From Bacteroidales bacterium (GTDB lineage: Bacteria > Bacteroidota > Bacteroidia > Bacteroidales > GCA-2748055): a DNA stretch of 64,000 nucleotides. The notes beneath the pieces are model-generated. The model did no database searches. It was not told the origin of the DNA and saw only the letters and a program-made list of their open reading frames with translations. Where the stretch lies: contig JAGLOO010000010.1 of the NCBI GenBank assembly GCA_023138875.1, positions 44,314 through 108,313 on the forward strand. The letters are read 5' to 3'. The position numbers and the translations under genes are program-made. This document shows positions 16,140 through 25,858 of the stretch, piece after piece (position 1 is the first letter of the stretch; each line of letters starts with the position of its first letter).

Positions 16140-17886
16140 ATCACTAAAAAAAACTGAGACTACAGAAGTATTTGAGAGCCTGTACATGAATAAGATGCAG
16201 GCCAAAGCCACCGTTGTGGACTCGAATATCCTGATCTGTGAGGTTGCCAGGGCAGCAGGAAAGACTGAAGGGATCTTTGGGCCCCGCATGATCCGGGTAG
16301 GTGCTGACATGCCGGGTGAGCTTTCCTTCCTTATCCATAAGACCTACGTGGCTCTGATGTCGAATATAATCCCCAACCTCAGGGCATTCTTCAGTAAGCC
16401 CGTCGGGCCGGGTGGACGGCCGTTGATGGAAGAAGGGAAGCATTATGTCATTGGTGAATCAAAACTACCCAAGCATTTTCTAAAGCCACGATACCCGGTT
16501 GCTTATCCTAAGCATTCAATTATAATGTACACCGGTCACCAGTTCCAGCTGGTATCTTCTGATCAGCCGGATAGCATGGCCGGTCGCTCCGGAGTACATG
16601 CCTTTATTGAAGAGATGAAGCATAATAAAGGTGAAAAGCTGAAGGCCAGGATCTTCCCTGGTCTGCGTGGCGGTAAGGGAAGGACCAGACAAAGCCCCTA
16701 TTATGAAGGGATCACCGGAGTATCGGATACTGCCCGGGTGGATATCGGTGAGGATGACTGGTTTTTTGAATTTGAAAAGAATGTGGATGAAGAGCTGATA
16801 TCAGAAATCGTTACTGCATCTCTATATTTGAATGAAGCTCTGGTAAATAAGATTCGGTTAGAGCATGAGATTGCCCGCGAAAAGGACCATGATGTAAGAG
16901 CTAGGAAACAAAGGCAACTCAAGAAATTTACTGCCCGGGTGAACCTTTGGGATCCCAGGCTGAGGGAGATGCGCCATGCGGCTACCTACTATCTGAAAGC
17001 CAGTACATTCGTGAATAAGGATTTCCTTGGACCCAAGTTCTTCAAAACACAGTTGGAAACACTATTGATGGATGAGTTTCTGACAGCCATATGTAACATC
17101 CGGATGCTGAGGGTTACTGATATGTTCTTTTCCGGATTCAAAAAACTGGTACATACTTTCGATGACAGTTATATCTATGACTCGATCCTGAAGTTTGATC
17201 TGAAGGAGACCTTCACTCTGAGGGCTGAGTATCTGAAACACTATGATCCCAAGGAACCGCTGATAATCGGGTATGATCCTGGTAATTTCTGTTCGATTGT
17301 AGTAGGTCAGGAGAAGCGGAAAGAGAATGAGATCAGGATACTGAAGGAGTTCTTTTGCTGGATCCCTCTCCAGCAGGGAGAACTGGCCCGGTTATTTGAC
17401 ACCTTTTTTGGTGAGTTTGCCAGGAACCGAAAGGTCATATTGTATGCTGACCGTGCCGGTAATAAGCGAAAGGTAGAGCAGGATAAGATCACCACAGACT
17501 CCAGGTTGCTAAAGGCTGAGCTTGAATCCTATAAATTCCGTGTGGATCTCAGGACCGAAAAGCAGCGAACGATCTTCTATTACGAGCACCTGAAGCTACT
17601 GACCATGCTTCTTGCCGAGGACATGAGAGCGCTACCGAAGCTCCGGATAGATGTCAATGAGTGTTCTAACCTGGTCTCTGCAATCCATCTAACACCGGTC
17701 AAGCGGGATGACGGGAAGATCGAGATGGATAAAAGCAGTGAAAGAAAGGTGGCCATGGAGTACCAGGCAGGCCTTACACCCCAGTTACCATCAGCACTGA
17801 CCTACCTTTTGTTTGGGCTTTACGAGAAATTGCTTCCCAAGGAAATGAAAAAGGGAGTAAGCATTCCTGCGAACATCTCAGGATAA
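16132..17886 (+). CDS. Terminase large subunit
   Basis: A 584-residue packaging motor. A deviant P-loop, ARAAGKTEG, lies near residues 39-47; a Walker B-like HAFIEEM near 154. The C-terminal RNase H-like nuclease shows LIIGYDPGN near 376 and VILYADRAGN near 434, supplying metal-binding Asp residues. The start at 16132 overlaps the previous stop by 8 nt; the upstream ATG at 16060 is buried in that gene. It would translocate DNA into the prohead through the portal. Its Walker A lacks the canonical first glycine, which is tolerated in terminases. Confidence 0.82.
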   Translation: MNKSLKKTETTEVFESLYMNKMQAKATVVDSNILICEVARAAGKTEGIFGPRMIRVGADMPGELSFLIHKTYVALMSNIIPNLRAFFSKPVGPGGRPLMEEGKHYVIGESKLPKHFLKPRYPVAYPKHSIIMYTGHQFQLVSSDQPDSMAGRSGVHAFIEEMKHNKGEKLKARIFPGLRGGKGRTRQSPYYEGITGVSDTARVDIGEDDWFFEFEKNVDEELISEIVTASLYLNEALVNKIRLEHEIAREKDHDVRARKQRQLKKFTARVNLWDPRLREMRHAATYYLKASTFVNKDFLGPKFFKTQLETLLMDEFLTAICNIRMLRVTDMFFSGFKKLVHTFDDSYIYDSILKFDLKETFTLRAEYLKHYDPKEPLIIGYDPGNFCSIVVGQEKRKENEIRILKEFFCWIPLQQGELARLFDTFFGEFARNRKVILYADRAGNKRKVEQDKITTDSRLLKAELESYKFRVDLRTEKQRTIFYYEHLKLLTMLLAEDMRALPKLRIDVNECSNLVSAIHLTPVKRDDGKIEMDKSSERKVAMEYQAGLTPQLPSALTYLLFGLYEKLLPKEMKKGVSIPANISG

Positions 17887-18239
17887 CCCAGTTTGACACA
17901 AAAAGGGTGCATTTTGATTTAAAAAGCATGCATTTTCGCATTTTTTGACTAAACTTTTTCAGCTAAGTCAATTGATTCTCAGGAAAATGAATTTCAAAAA
18001 TGAACTTTTTCCCGAAAAAAAAATCTCGATCTCCCGTGGCGCTAAATTTCCAACGTGTAATGCAAGCATGCTGAATCCTCTGGAAATATGACAGGGCGTG
18101 GGATACAGAGCGAATCGCCCATGCTTGCGGGCTGCCAGGTATCTCGCACCGATCGGTGTGACTTCGACACGCAAGCGGATTGCATTGCAACGGTGTTGTG
18201 TCCTTTCCACTATTCCCACCATATTCGATCTTAGCATGC
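17887..18239. other. Non-coding spacer rich in palindromes
   Basis: No convincing gene. The left half is AT-rich with repeated TGCATTTT. The right half is GC-richer and holds GCAAGCATG (18062) with its inverse CATGCTTGC (18120), GGGCG/CGCCC inside that stem, and a perfect 12-bp palindrome CACCGATCGGTG at 18147-18158. It then has GTGT/ACAC flanking a 7-nt loop. Late promoter C closes it. It could be a structured RNA, a packaging (cos/pac) site or a multicopy intergenic element; several short overlapping reading frames here look spurious. Confidence 0.5.
18200..18234 (+). promoter_or_regulatory. Candidate late promoter C (portal unit)
   Basis: GTCCTTTC at 18200-18207 and TTAGCA at 18231, 23 nt apart. 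The predicted transcription start (about 18239) almost coincides with the ATG at 18240, implying a nearly leaderless mRNA. Confidence 0.55.
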
Positions 18240-18554
18240 ATGGAGACCATCAACGTTATCGATGCTATTCGTATGATGCAGGAGGTCAGTAAGCTTCCCG
18301 ACGGTCACTTCACCATTGCATTTTTCAAGTACAACAGGACTACAGGGGAGGCATCAACCAAGCTGCAGGTAAGACAACGATGCACGACCCGGGCACAGCT
18401 TCCCCAGGAGAGGTTCCAGATCCCATCGGATAACTTCTTTCTGTTCCAGGATCAGGACCAGAACCCGAAGACCTGCTATCGCGTACTGATCCGCTTCGTG
18501 GGCTTCCCTCCAGACTACAATCTTATTAAAGTAAAATGGTTCAAAGATGAATGA
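18240..18554 (+). CDS. Conserved-looking phage protein upstream of the portal
   Basis: A 104-residue protein starting METINVIDAIRMMQEV. I choose ATG 18240 because the upstream in-frame ATG (18180) precedes promoter C. Beta-rich, no enzymatic motif. Overlaps the portal-like gene by 8 nt. From memory, similar short proteins precede portal genes in other Bacteroidota prophages. Confidence 0.6.
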   Translation: METINVIDAIRMMQEVSKLPDGHFTIAFFKYNRTTGEASTKLQVRQRCTTRAQLPQERFQIPSDNFFLFQDQDQNPKTCYRVLIRFVGFPPDYNLIKVKWFKDE

Positions 18555-20061
18555 GTTTAACATAGACGGCAACCAGGGGTACTACCAGGATGCAGACAAC
18601 CTGATATCATTTCAGATCGGGGCAGACACGCCGGGTATCATCGATATCGATAAGTTCAATAACCTGAACCTGCCAGTCCTATACAACGTTGGGCAACATA
18701 AGGTGCTGATCAAAGGAAACACTAACCTTTTGCCTGAGGAGATCCAGCTGATGATAGGAGGCAACCGGTTGCTACCCGAGCTGATCGAGAAGCAGATGAG
18801 GATCCTCTATGGCCAGGGTCCTCAGGTGTACAAAAAGGGTTTTGAGAAGAATAAACTCATCAGGCACTGGGAGGAGAAGCCAGAGATAACCGATTGGATG
18901 GACTCATGGCAGCCCAGAGGCCTGCAGGATTCCGCTGAGCATTTCTTCATGAAGACAATCCGGGATTTCTACTATTTCGAAGACTACTGGATCAAGTGGA
19001 AGTTCAGTAAGTCACGTCGCACCAACGGCCCACTACCAGTGATCGGGCTGGAGCATGTGGATAATCGCAGGTGCCGGCTGGCTACTGGTAAGAACATTGA
19101 TCTGACGGATGATCCGGTTGACCAGGACTTTCAGACGGTGGTGGCCGGGAACTGGCAATATGGCAATGTGCGCAAGTTCAAGATCTATAAAAGATTCAAC
19201 CATGCTTTTCCTCTGCAGTCACCGGTGGCCATCTCCTACCACAAGAATGATTCTGTGGGGAAGGTGTATGGCGAGAATAAATACTATGCCGGTATCAAGG
19301 AGTGGCTAACGGGCATGAACAGGAATCCGAAGTATATCAACTCGTTCCTGAAAAACTCACTTTCGGCAAAGATCCACCTGGTTATCCCGGTTGAGTGGGT
19401 CGAATCGGTGGAGCAGAAGATCCGTGATTATTGTGAGGAGAATAAGGTAAAGGAAGATGCCGGAAAGACGCTGATCAAACTCAATGGCATTGAAATTGGT
19501 GTGGAATATAAGTCAAGTACCCGGGATAAGTATATTGCAGCTGAGATAAAGAAGCTTTCATCATTCCTTTCCGGGGTGGAGAATCAGGGTAAGCTCTATG
19601 CAACTTATGCCTATACCACCGCTGATGGAAATCCCGTGCAGTGGAAACTCGAACCAATTGATCTGAAATATAAAGAATTCATCTCCTCCCTTACTGATTA
19701 CGATAAGCGTGCCGATGAGGTGACCCTGGCAGCCAAGGGCCTGGATGCATCAATCAGCTCGATATCAAAGGAGGGCGTGATTTCCAAGTCCGGATCAGAT
19801 CTATACTATAATTATATCATCTACCTGCATAACCTGAGCCCGGCAGAGCACATCTGCAACGAGGTGATCAATTATGCGATCCGGATCAACTTCCCAGGGC
19901 TCTATAAACAAGGGTACCGGGTCGGGTTCTACAATGAGGTGCCATCCAAGCAGGAGGATGTGTCACCCAATGACAGGCTTCAGAACAACATGAACCATGT
20001 TACTCAACAGGTGAATGAGCTCAAGTCTGAGGTAAATAAAATAGCATCACAGATCAATTAA
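18547..20061 (+). CDS. Portal-like protein
   Basis: A 504-residue protein in the typical portal size range, with mixed alpha/beta content and a C-terminal helical/coiled tail (QQVNELKSEVNKIASQ). It is the first large gene after the terminase and is followed by neck-type genes. No single motif identifies portals, so the call rests on size, position and the C-terminal helix. It would form the DNA-entry ring at one capsid vertex. Confidence 0.6.
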   Translation: MNEFNIDGNQGYYQDADNLISFQIGADTPGIIDIDKFNNLNLPVLYNVGQHKVLIKGNTNLLPEEIQLMIGGNRLLPELIEKQMRILYGQGPQVYKKGFEKNKLIRHWEEKPEITDWMDSWQPRGLQDSAEHFFMKTIRDFYYFEDYWIKWKFSKSRRTNGPLPVIGLEHVDNRRCRLATGKNIDLTDDPVDQDFQTVVAGNWQYGNVRKFKIYKRFNHAFPLQSPVAISYHKNDSVGKVYGENKYYAGIKEWLTGMNRNPKYINSFLKNSLSAKIHLVIPVEWVESVEQKIRDYCEENKVKEDAGKTLIKLNGIEIGVEYKSSTRDKYIAAEIKKLSSFLSGVENQGKLYATYAYTTADGNPVQWKLEPIDLKYKEFISSLTDYDKRADEVTLAAKGLDASISSISKEGVISKSGSDLYYNYIIYLHNLSPAEHICNEVINYAIRINFPGLYKQGYRVGFYNEVPSKQEDVSPNDRLQNNMNHVTQQVNELKSEVNKIASQIN

Positions 20062-20082
20062 TTTGCACAATACGCTAATAAA

Positions 20083-20976
20083 ATGGCAGCAACAGACCTT
20101 TTTACAACCACAGGAGATCTCAGAGCTTTTTTACCTGATGTTTCATCCGCAAAACCTATGCCTGAGCTGGAATTTGCCTTTCGGGATCCGGAGAGCAAGG
20201 TGAAGAATCTAATAGGCGAAGCTACCTATAATCAGATAAAGGAACATTATGCTGGAGACACCCCAGAGGAGACCCTGGACAAAGCAGTGAAGTACCTGCA
20301 GGGTGCCCTGGCCAACCTTGCGGGGGATATAATCCTCGTTATGACTGCCGGAGAAAGAAATGAGAACAAGAAAACGTACCGGTACCAGGAGTCTTTACAG
20401 CGCAAGGTGTATCTGAACAATGCCAATGCCGAGCTCGGCCAGCTGCTCACCCTGCTAGACTCGGATACGACTACATTTTCTGATTGGGCCGACACAACGC
20501 TGTACACTACCAGGCAGAAGCAGATCATCAAGACTCATACAGAATTCGGGCAGTACTACTACATCGATGAATCGGCTTATTTCTTCACCAGGCTGGTGTT
20601 CCTGATGAAGGAGATCACTGCTGATAAGATAACGCCGGTCATAGGTGTATTTGGTGATTTGGATGGTGGTGATGCCGCAATAATAGACCAGGTGAAAAAG
20701 ACTCTGGCGTACCTGACAATGGCCATGGCTCTGCGCCGGTTTGATTTCATGGAATTGCCTAAGACAATACGTAATAACGCTGAAGAATCTATCCGGACCA
20801 TCCGTACTGGGGGCATGGAGGCGGTAGCGGTCCGGAAAGTTTCTGATGAGATTGAAGCCAAAGGCAAGACTTACCTGGAGGTCCTTGAGCGTATGATGGA
20901 GAAGAAAAAGACTGGTACCCTGGCTGAGCCCGATGAGATAAATGACGAAGAAAATAGATTTTACCTTCAAACTTGA
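20083..20976 (+). CDS. Head-tail connector-like protein
   Basis: A 297-residue mostly helical protein. It resembles the uncharacterised Bacteroidota phage family I recall as DUF6712, found between portal and tail genes. Position suggests a neck or head-completion role. It overlaps the first possible start of the next gene. Confidence 0.5.
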   Translation: MAATDLFTTTGDLRAFLPDVSSAKPMPELEFAFRDPESKVKNLIGEATYNQIKEHYAGDTPEETLDKAVKYLQGALANLAGDIILVMTAGERNENKKTYRYQESLQRKVYLNNANAELGQLLTLLDSDTTTFSDWADTTLYTTRQKQIIKTHTEFGQYYYIDESAYFFTRLVFLMKEITADKITPVIGVFGDLDGGDAAIIDQVKKTLAYLTMAMALRRFDFMELPKTIRNNAEESIRTIRTGGMEAVAVRKVSDEIEAKGKTYLEVLERMMEKKKTGTLAEPDEINDEENRFYLQT

Positions 20977-20981
20977 TTGTT

Positions 20982-21959
20982 ATGCTGACTTTATGTTTAA
21001 AAGACAAGGAATACAAATTCCCTAATGCATGGGAAGAGCTCACCCAGGAACAGTATATATACCTGACCGGTCTGCTCAGGCAATACCACCAGGGGATCCT
21101 CAATGCCGGCGATGTGCGTGTACATTATTTTCTGTTTGTAGCCGGACTGAAGCCCCGCCGGATCCGGAGGGCCGAGCGTGAGCAGCTTTACTCAGAAAAT
21201 GTATACATGGCTGCATCCGAGATCAAATTCTTCTTCAAATGGGTTTACCAAAATAAGAAGTCATTTGCCAACTTCCCCAAGGAGTTCCGGGAGCAACTTA
21301 CCTACACTGATCCGGAGGATCTGTCAGAAACCCTGAATGTACGTGTCGCAAGGAAAATGAAAAGGCACATGGAGGTGGATGCTGTTTTTGCCCGTAACCT
21401 GGTGCCTACGATCCCGGGTGTAAAAGCGATGAAAGGATACCGGTTTATCCTGGAGCATGATTTTCTGGACACATCACTGACCGCGGCTCAGTATGTGGAT
21501 GCCTACTCTGTGTTTGAGACCTGGGCAGATGAGAATGAGACTAAGACTCTCGATCTGATGTGTGCCATCCTATACCAGGAGAAGGATTATTCCTCCGAGA
21601 ATGCATATAAACGCCTGGAGCTTGCCGGCCGGATCCCCATGGAGATCAAGCAGGCCATCCTCATGAACTACATGGCCATCCATATCTTCCTCTCACAGAA
21701 AACCAAATATGCCATCCTGTTCTCCGGTACCGGGACCGATAAGAAGGGAAAGATCACCCTGGGATTCCATGACAGCATCTATTCACTGATAAAGGCCGGT
21801 TATGGGGATGTGGAGAAGATGAACCTGGTGAAGTTCCTCGACCTGATGCTGAAGGAGCTGAAGGATAGCGTAAAGGTGCTGCATGATAATGAAATGAGCC
21901 TCCAGGACATCGCCGCTAAGTCCAAGCTCACTGTTCAACAAGTAAAATCACTGATATGA
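20982..21959 (+). CDS. Hypothetical neck/tail-assembly protein
   Basis: A 325-residue protein beginning MLTLCLKDKEYKFPNAWEEL. I use ATG 20982 over the TTG at 20973. The C-terminus (LQDIAAKSKLTVQQVKSL) looks like a short helix-turn-helix. Its place between connector and tape measure suggests a tail-assembly role; no motif confirms this. ATGA-coupled to the next gene. Confidence 0.5.
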   Translation: MLTLCLKDKEYKFPNAWEELTQEQYIYLTGLLRQYHQGILNAGDVRVHYFLFVAGLKPRRIRRAEREQLYSENVYMAASEIKFFFKWVYQNKKSFANFPKEFREQLTYTDPEDLSETLNVRVARKMKRHMEVDAVFARNLVPTIPGVKAMKGYRFILEHDFLDTSLTAAQYVDAYSVFETWADENETKTLDLMCAILYQEKDYSSENAYKRLELAGRIPMEIKQAILMNYMAIHIFLSQKTKYAILFSGTGTDKKGKITLGFHDSIYSLIKAGYGDVEKMNLVKFLDLMLKELKDSVKVLHDNEMSLQDIAAKSKLTVQQVKSLI

Positions 21960-22519
21960 TCCAGTCCTCAATGCTCCGGAACACACTGGAGTACTTCGCG
22001 AAGTTCCCGGACCATGCCGGCGTGATGAAGCTATTCAATGTGACCACATCGACGCACTTTGAAGAAGAATACGCGGCTTTTAAAGATACGATCCAGAACC
22101 TTTCTGAGCACTCGATTCTGCCAGGCATTGAGGACTACGTGTTCGGAGTGGATGAGGACCTGGCAAAGAGACGGATCTCCGAGCTCACTGGGTTCTACCT
22201 GTTTGTGGACTATGGGAGCCTTTCAAGTGAGAAGGATGAGTACCAGGTAAAAAGGGATTCCCTGATGATCGCCATCACCGTGGCCATCCCCATCAAGCCC
22301 GAGAGCATTGATAACGTGGAGGCAGTACTGTACGCCGATCAGGCGCTCGACTATCTCCGGCAGATCCATGACAAGATGCTGGAAGACTCACGTAATAGCC
22401 CATTCCTGCAGCAGCTTACCTTCCCAAATGAGATCACACCGTTTTTCGCCCGTGAGTTGCAACATTCCACCGGCTTCACCATGCTGTTTAGCCGGGAGGG
22501 GATAGGGTTGATGGAGTAG
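21956..22519 (+). CDS. Tail-completion-like protein
   Basis: A 187-residue alpha/beta protein. Size and position before the tape measure fit a tail terminator or head-tail joining protein. No recognised motif. Confidence 0.5.
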   Translation: MIQSSMLRNTLEYFAKFPDHAGVMKLFNVTTSTHFEEEYAAFKDTIQNLSEHSILPGIEDYVFGVDEDLAKRRISELTGFYLFVDYGSLSSEKDEYQVKRDSLMIAITVAIPIKPESIDNVEAVLYADQALDYLRQIHDKMLEDSRNSPFLQQLTFPNEITPFFARELQHSTGFTMLFSREGIGLME

Positions 22520-22527
22520 TGTTTGCT

Positions 22528-22562
22528 GTCCTTTCTACATAACTGTATAGGCCCTTTTTTTG
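22528..22562 (+). promoter_or_regulatory. Candidate late promoter D (tape-measure unit)
   Basis: GTCCTTTC at 22528-22535, 23-nt spacer, then TTTG at 22559 inside a T-run. Predicted start near 22567, next to ATG 22568, again implying a leaderless or nearly leaderless transcript. Confidence 0.55.
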
Positions 22563-22567
22563 TATGT

Positions 22568-22981
22568 ATGCTATCAGAGCAATACAAAAAGGGGCTTTCT
22601 TTTATTGAGCACTCCTCAGAGATCCTGGATGAAACCGCAGAGAAACTTCTCCACGAGCAGCGGGGGATCCTGAAGACCTATTATAACCGCCGCACCGGCA
22701 CGCTGCAGCAACACCTTCAATCAAGGATATTCAACGTCAAGCGTAGCGCCGCAGGAGTCAACCTGATAATTGACTACATGGCACAGATCCGCTTCATGGA
22801 CTTGAAGAAAACAGCCCGGGGGAAACGCAAGAAGATCTACCATCCCATCTACAATAAATCACTGTACGGATTCCTATTCGGATATGCATACCACCGGTTG
22901 CGTCTCGGCCTGCTTGAGTACCTCCGTCAGAATACCATTGCCAAAGTCAACACCATTCACATTGAAATACCTATATCATGA
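22568..22981 (+). CDS. Neck/tail protein upstream of the tape measure
   Basis: A 137-residue basic protein. ATG 22568 is preferred over the TTG at 22523, which lies before promoter D. Residues 80-115 contain a basic TARGKRKKIYHPIYNK segment. It overlaps the tape-measure start (ATGA). In tailed phages this slot usually encodes a tail-completion or minor tail protein; inference. Confidence 0.55.
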   Translation: MLSEQYKKGLSFIEHSSEILDETAEKLLHEQRGILKTYYNRRTGTLQQHLQSRIFNVKRSAAGVNLIIDYMAQIRFMDLKKTARGKRKKIYHPIYNKSLYGFLFGYAYHRLRLGLLEYLRQNTIAKVNTIHIEIPIS

Positions 22982-25800
22982 GCCTGAAAAAAGATATCAT
23001 CGAAGCGGAATTTCGGACCACCGGTGCTAATAAGCTGCACCACGATATTGGTAAAACAGAAGGAGATATCAAGCGACTGAATAATGAGAATGAAAGGCTC
23101 AGGGTCAACAAGGTCAAACTTGAGGCCCAGGGAAAGAAGAATACCAAAGCATGGAAGGATCTGAATACACAGATTAAGAAGAACACTGAATCCGTCCGTA
23201 CCGAGAAACAGCGGCTCGTAGAATTAAACAGCAAACTGAAGGTTACGGAGATGTCTGCCCGCCAGCTGGGGAAACAGAAAAGGGAACTCACCAGGGAACT
23301 GAACAATACATCGAAAGCGCTCAATCCGAAGAAATGGAACCAGCTGAATAAGGAGCTGAAGAAAGTTACCACCCAGTATGGGAAGGTCAGATCCGGCGGT
23401 CGTGCGGTTAATGGTGTCATGAAAAAGATGGGTGCTCTGCTGCCGGTTGTTGGAATAGCTGCAGTAGTAGCAGGACTGAAGAGGATGGGCACTGAATTTT
23501 TTAACCTGGCAAAAACAATTAAAGGTGAGGCAATAAGAGCATCTACTGTATTTGGTGATGAGCTGGAAAAGGTTGAAGCTGTCGCTGAAAGACTAGCTAA
23601 AAAAATGGGGCTCACCAATCGTGAGTTTGTGGCGAATGCTGCAAGTACAGCGGATCTGTTAATACCATTAGGATTCGCAAGAGATGCAGCTGCCGATATG
23701 GCCTTAGAGCTACAATCTCTTACCGGCGCCCTGGATGAATGGACAGCTGGTAAACTTGGAGCTGAAGAGGTTTCCAATATCCTTACGAAAGCAATGCTTG
23801 GTGAGAATGAGCAGCTGAAGCAGCTGGGTATTGCAATCAGAAAGGATACCGATGAATTCCGGGATCTGGTAAAACAGAAAATTGAAACCACAGGAGCCAC
23901 CAAAGTACAGGCTGAGGCCATGGCCACACTTGAACTTATCCAGAGAAAATCAGCTGATGCTCAATCGGCATATACCGCGGGTGGAAACAAGCTTCTCAGG
24001 ACGCAAAAAGAAATGAGTGTAAGAATCAAAAACCTGAAGGAAGGATTTATCGGTTTGTTCGATGTCTCAGACTCCAGATCACTGAAGGATCAACAAACTC
24101 AGGCAAATCAATTGGCGATTAGCCTGGCTGATTCTAACCTGGCAACAGAGGACAGAATCAAATTATTGGATGAGTTACAAATCTTAGCTCCGGACATTGT
24201 TTCTGGTTTAGAGTCTGAAAACCTGAGCTATGAAAATCTGAAGAAGAACCTGAAGGCCTATAATGATGAGATGGCGAATAAAATAGTGATTGCCAGCCTT
24301 GATGAGGACGAACAGAAGGTTCTGGCAAGAAAGGCAAAAGCACAAGCCAATCTGAATGAAGCCAAACTGGGTCTGGCTGACATGATAGCCTGGTACGATA
24401 GTGTTTATGAAAAAACCATTGGCACCTCTGAGGGATCTCTGATCGACAAAGTCCTGGGCATTCAGGCCGAGGTAGGAGATGTTTATTTTATAAAGGCCTA
24501 TCTCAGGTCATATAACAAAGCACTTCGAAAAGTCGAGCAGGAGACAAATAAGGGTGAAGCATTCGATAAACGAAAAGATAATCTCTTGAGGATTCTGGGA
24601 ATTGATCCGGAGATCTCACCGGAGGAAACCGCCGATGAAATAATTTCCAGTGTAACGTCAATTACCGATAAGGTGATGAAAGGGCTTCTGGCTGAAAATG
24701 AACGGCTGTACCAGGAAGAAATGACCCTCCTTAAACAGCACCTCTTGATGAAGGAGATCACCCAACAGGATTACGAGGACCGGATCATTGAATTGAAGAT
24801 TGCTTCACTGGAACAGGAAAAGGAGATCCGGCAGCAGGCCGGGGAGGGTATTGTTGATATCGGCAATAAGATCCTGGACCTGGAGATCCAGATCATGAAC
24901 AAAAAAGCTGATGAAGCTGATCGAATCAGGGATGAACAGCAGAAAAAAGACGAGGAGGCGGCTGATCGGGAATTGGAAAGAATCACTGAACAGATGGAGC
25001 TAGATGCCGCCGTGCTTGACAAAAGGTGGAAATCTATGGAGGCGGAGGCTAAAAAAGAAGCAGAATTACTTGATGAGAGGATAAAGTTGTATGAGGAAAA
25101 AGTATTTGCATATTCTGATTTCTCTGCTGAGATTGGAAATTCCATTGGTGAGGCCCTTGCTTCCGGAGAGGAGGGCATGAAGAAACTATTGAAGGGAACC
25201 TTACTGACCTCCCTGAAATTCCTTCGTGATTTTGCCAGGGCAAAAATTATTATGATGTCCCTGGCGAGCCCAGAAAGTATTGCAACCGCTGGAATCGCAG
25301 GTATCGCAAAAGCAGCTGCATTAACACTTCTGGTTGAAATTGCATATGCCACAGCAAAATCGGGTATCAGTAAAATGGACACCGGAGAGAAATCAAATTA
25401 CTACGCCGGTGGTCCGACCGGCCTGGGCGGTAAGTACGAGCCGGCAGGAGTTGTCCATAAGAACGAGTATGTGATTCCGGAGGAAGGGCTGTTCAATCCC
25501 AACCTAAGGCCATTTATCAACCTGATTGAAGCGGCCAGGCAGGCCGGAAATCTACGATCATTAAACATGCAGAATGTTGCACCCAGGGGCTTTGTAGATG
25601 GAGGACCAACCACGCCGGCCATCGGCCAACACTCCTTTTCGATGGATCCTGCCATGCTTGGGTTGCTGGAGGCCAACATTGAACTTCTCAAGCAGCTTCG
25701 TGACCAGGGCGTGACTGCATATATCGGAGACCCTCAGGTACGGGACATACGCAACCGCACCAAGGTCATTGAGGGTATTGAGCGAAGCATATCAAGATAA
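22978..25800 (+). CDS. Tail tape measure protein
   Basis: A 940-residue protein that should set tail length and be ejected at infection. Residues 1-130 are dense coiled coil, a hydrophobic helix (LLPVVGIAAVVAGL) lies near 150, long helical repeats fill 170-700, and further hydrophobic segments lie near 750-800. The C-terminus is glycine-rich (GGPTGLGG). This layout is characteristic of tape measures. The length corresponds to a moderately long siphovirus tail. Confidence 0.82.
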   Translation: MSLKKDIIEAEFRTTGANKLHHDIGKTEGDIKRLNNENERLRVNKVKLEAQGKKNTKAWKDLNTQIKKNTESVRTEKQRLVELNSKLKVTEMSARQLGKQKRELTRELNNTSKALNPKKWNQLNKELKKVTTQYGKVRSGGRAVNGVMKKMGALLPVVGIAAVVAGLKRMGTEFFNLAKTIKGEAIRASTVFGDELEKVEAVAERLAKKMGLTNREFVANAASTADLLIPLGFARDAAADMALELQSLTGALDEWTAGKLGAEEVSNILTKAMLGENEQLKQLGIAIRKDTDEFRDLVKQKIETTGATKVQAEAMATLELIQRKSADAQSAYTAGGNKLLRTQKEMSVRIKNLKEGFIGLFDVSDSRSLKDQQTQANQLAISLADSNLATEDRIKLLDELQILAPDIVSGLESENLSYENLKKNLKAYNDEMANKIVIASLDEDEQKVLARKAKAQANLNEAKLGLADMIAWYDSVYEKTIGTSEGSLIDKVLGIQAEVGDVYFIKAYLRSYNKALRKVEQETNKGEAFDKRKDNLLRILGIDPEISPEETADEIISSVTSITDKVMKGLLAENERLYQEEMTLLKQHLLMKEITQQDYEDRIIELKIASLEQEKEIRQQAGEGIVDIGNKILDLEIQIMNKKADEADRIRDEQQKKDEEAADRELERITEQMELDAAVLDKRWKSMEAEAKKEAELLDERIKLYEEKVFAYSDFSAEIGNSIGEALASGEEGMKKLLKGTLLTSLKFLRDFARAKIIMMSLASPESIATAGIAGIAKAAALTLLVEIAYATAKSGISKMDTGEKSNYYAGGPTGLGGKYEPAGVVHKNEYVIPEEGLFNPNLRPFINLIEAARQAGNLRSLNMQNVAPRGFVDGGPTTPAIGQHSFSMDPAMLGLLEANIELLKQLRDQGVTAYIGDPQVRDIRNRTKVIEGIERSISR

Positions 25801-25804
25801 AAGC

Positions 25805-25839
25805 GTCCTTTCAATAAATCCAGTATCAGGGTAAGTTGC
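25805..25839 (+). promoter_or_regulatory. Candidate late promoter E (second tail-tube unit)
   Basis: GTCCTTTC at 25805-25812 and TAAGTTGC at 25832-25839, the best-matching -7-like box. Identical to promoter F in the -7 region. Predicted start near 25844, 15 nt before the ATG. Confidence 0.7.
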
Positions 25840-25858
25840 AAATGAATCAACCAGGCAT

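Noticed and set aside
17963..18292. Three overlapping short frames on both strands between terminase and portal
   Set aside because: They sit on palindromic DNA and read through late promoter C; no protein-like features. Treated as a non-coding element.
22971..23927. 318-codon minus-strand frame, Ser/Phe-rich
   Set aside because: It mirrors the Lys/Glu-rich coiled coil of the tape measure; the Ser/Phe/Leu-rich composition is what antisense of such codons gives.
24771..25382. 203-codon minus-strand frame in the tape-measure gene
   Set aside because: Same antisense artefact; Ser- and Ile-rich with no start context.
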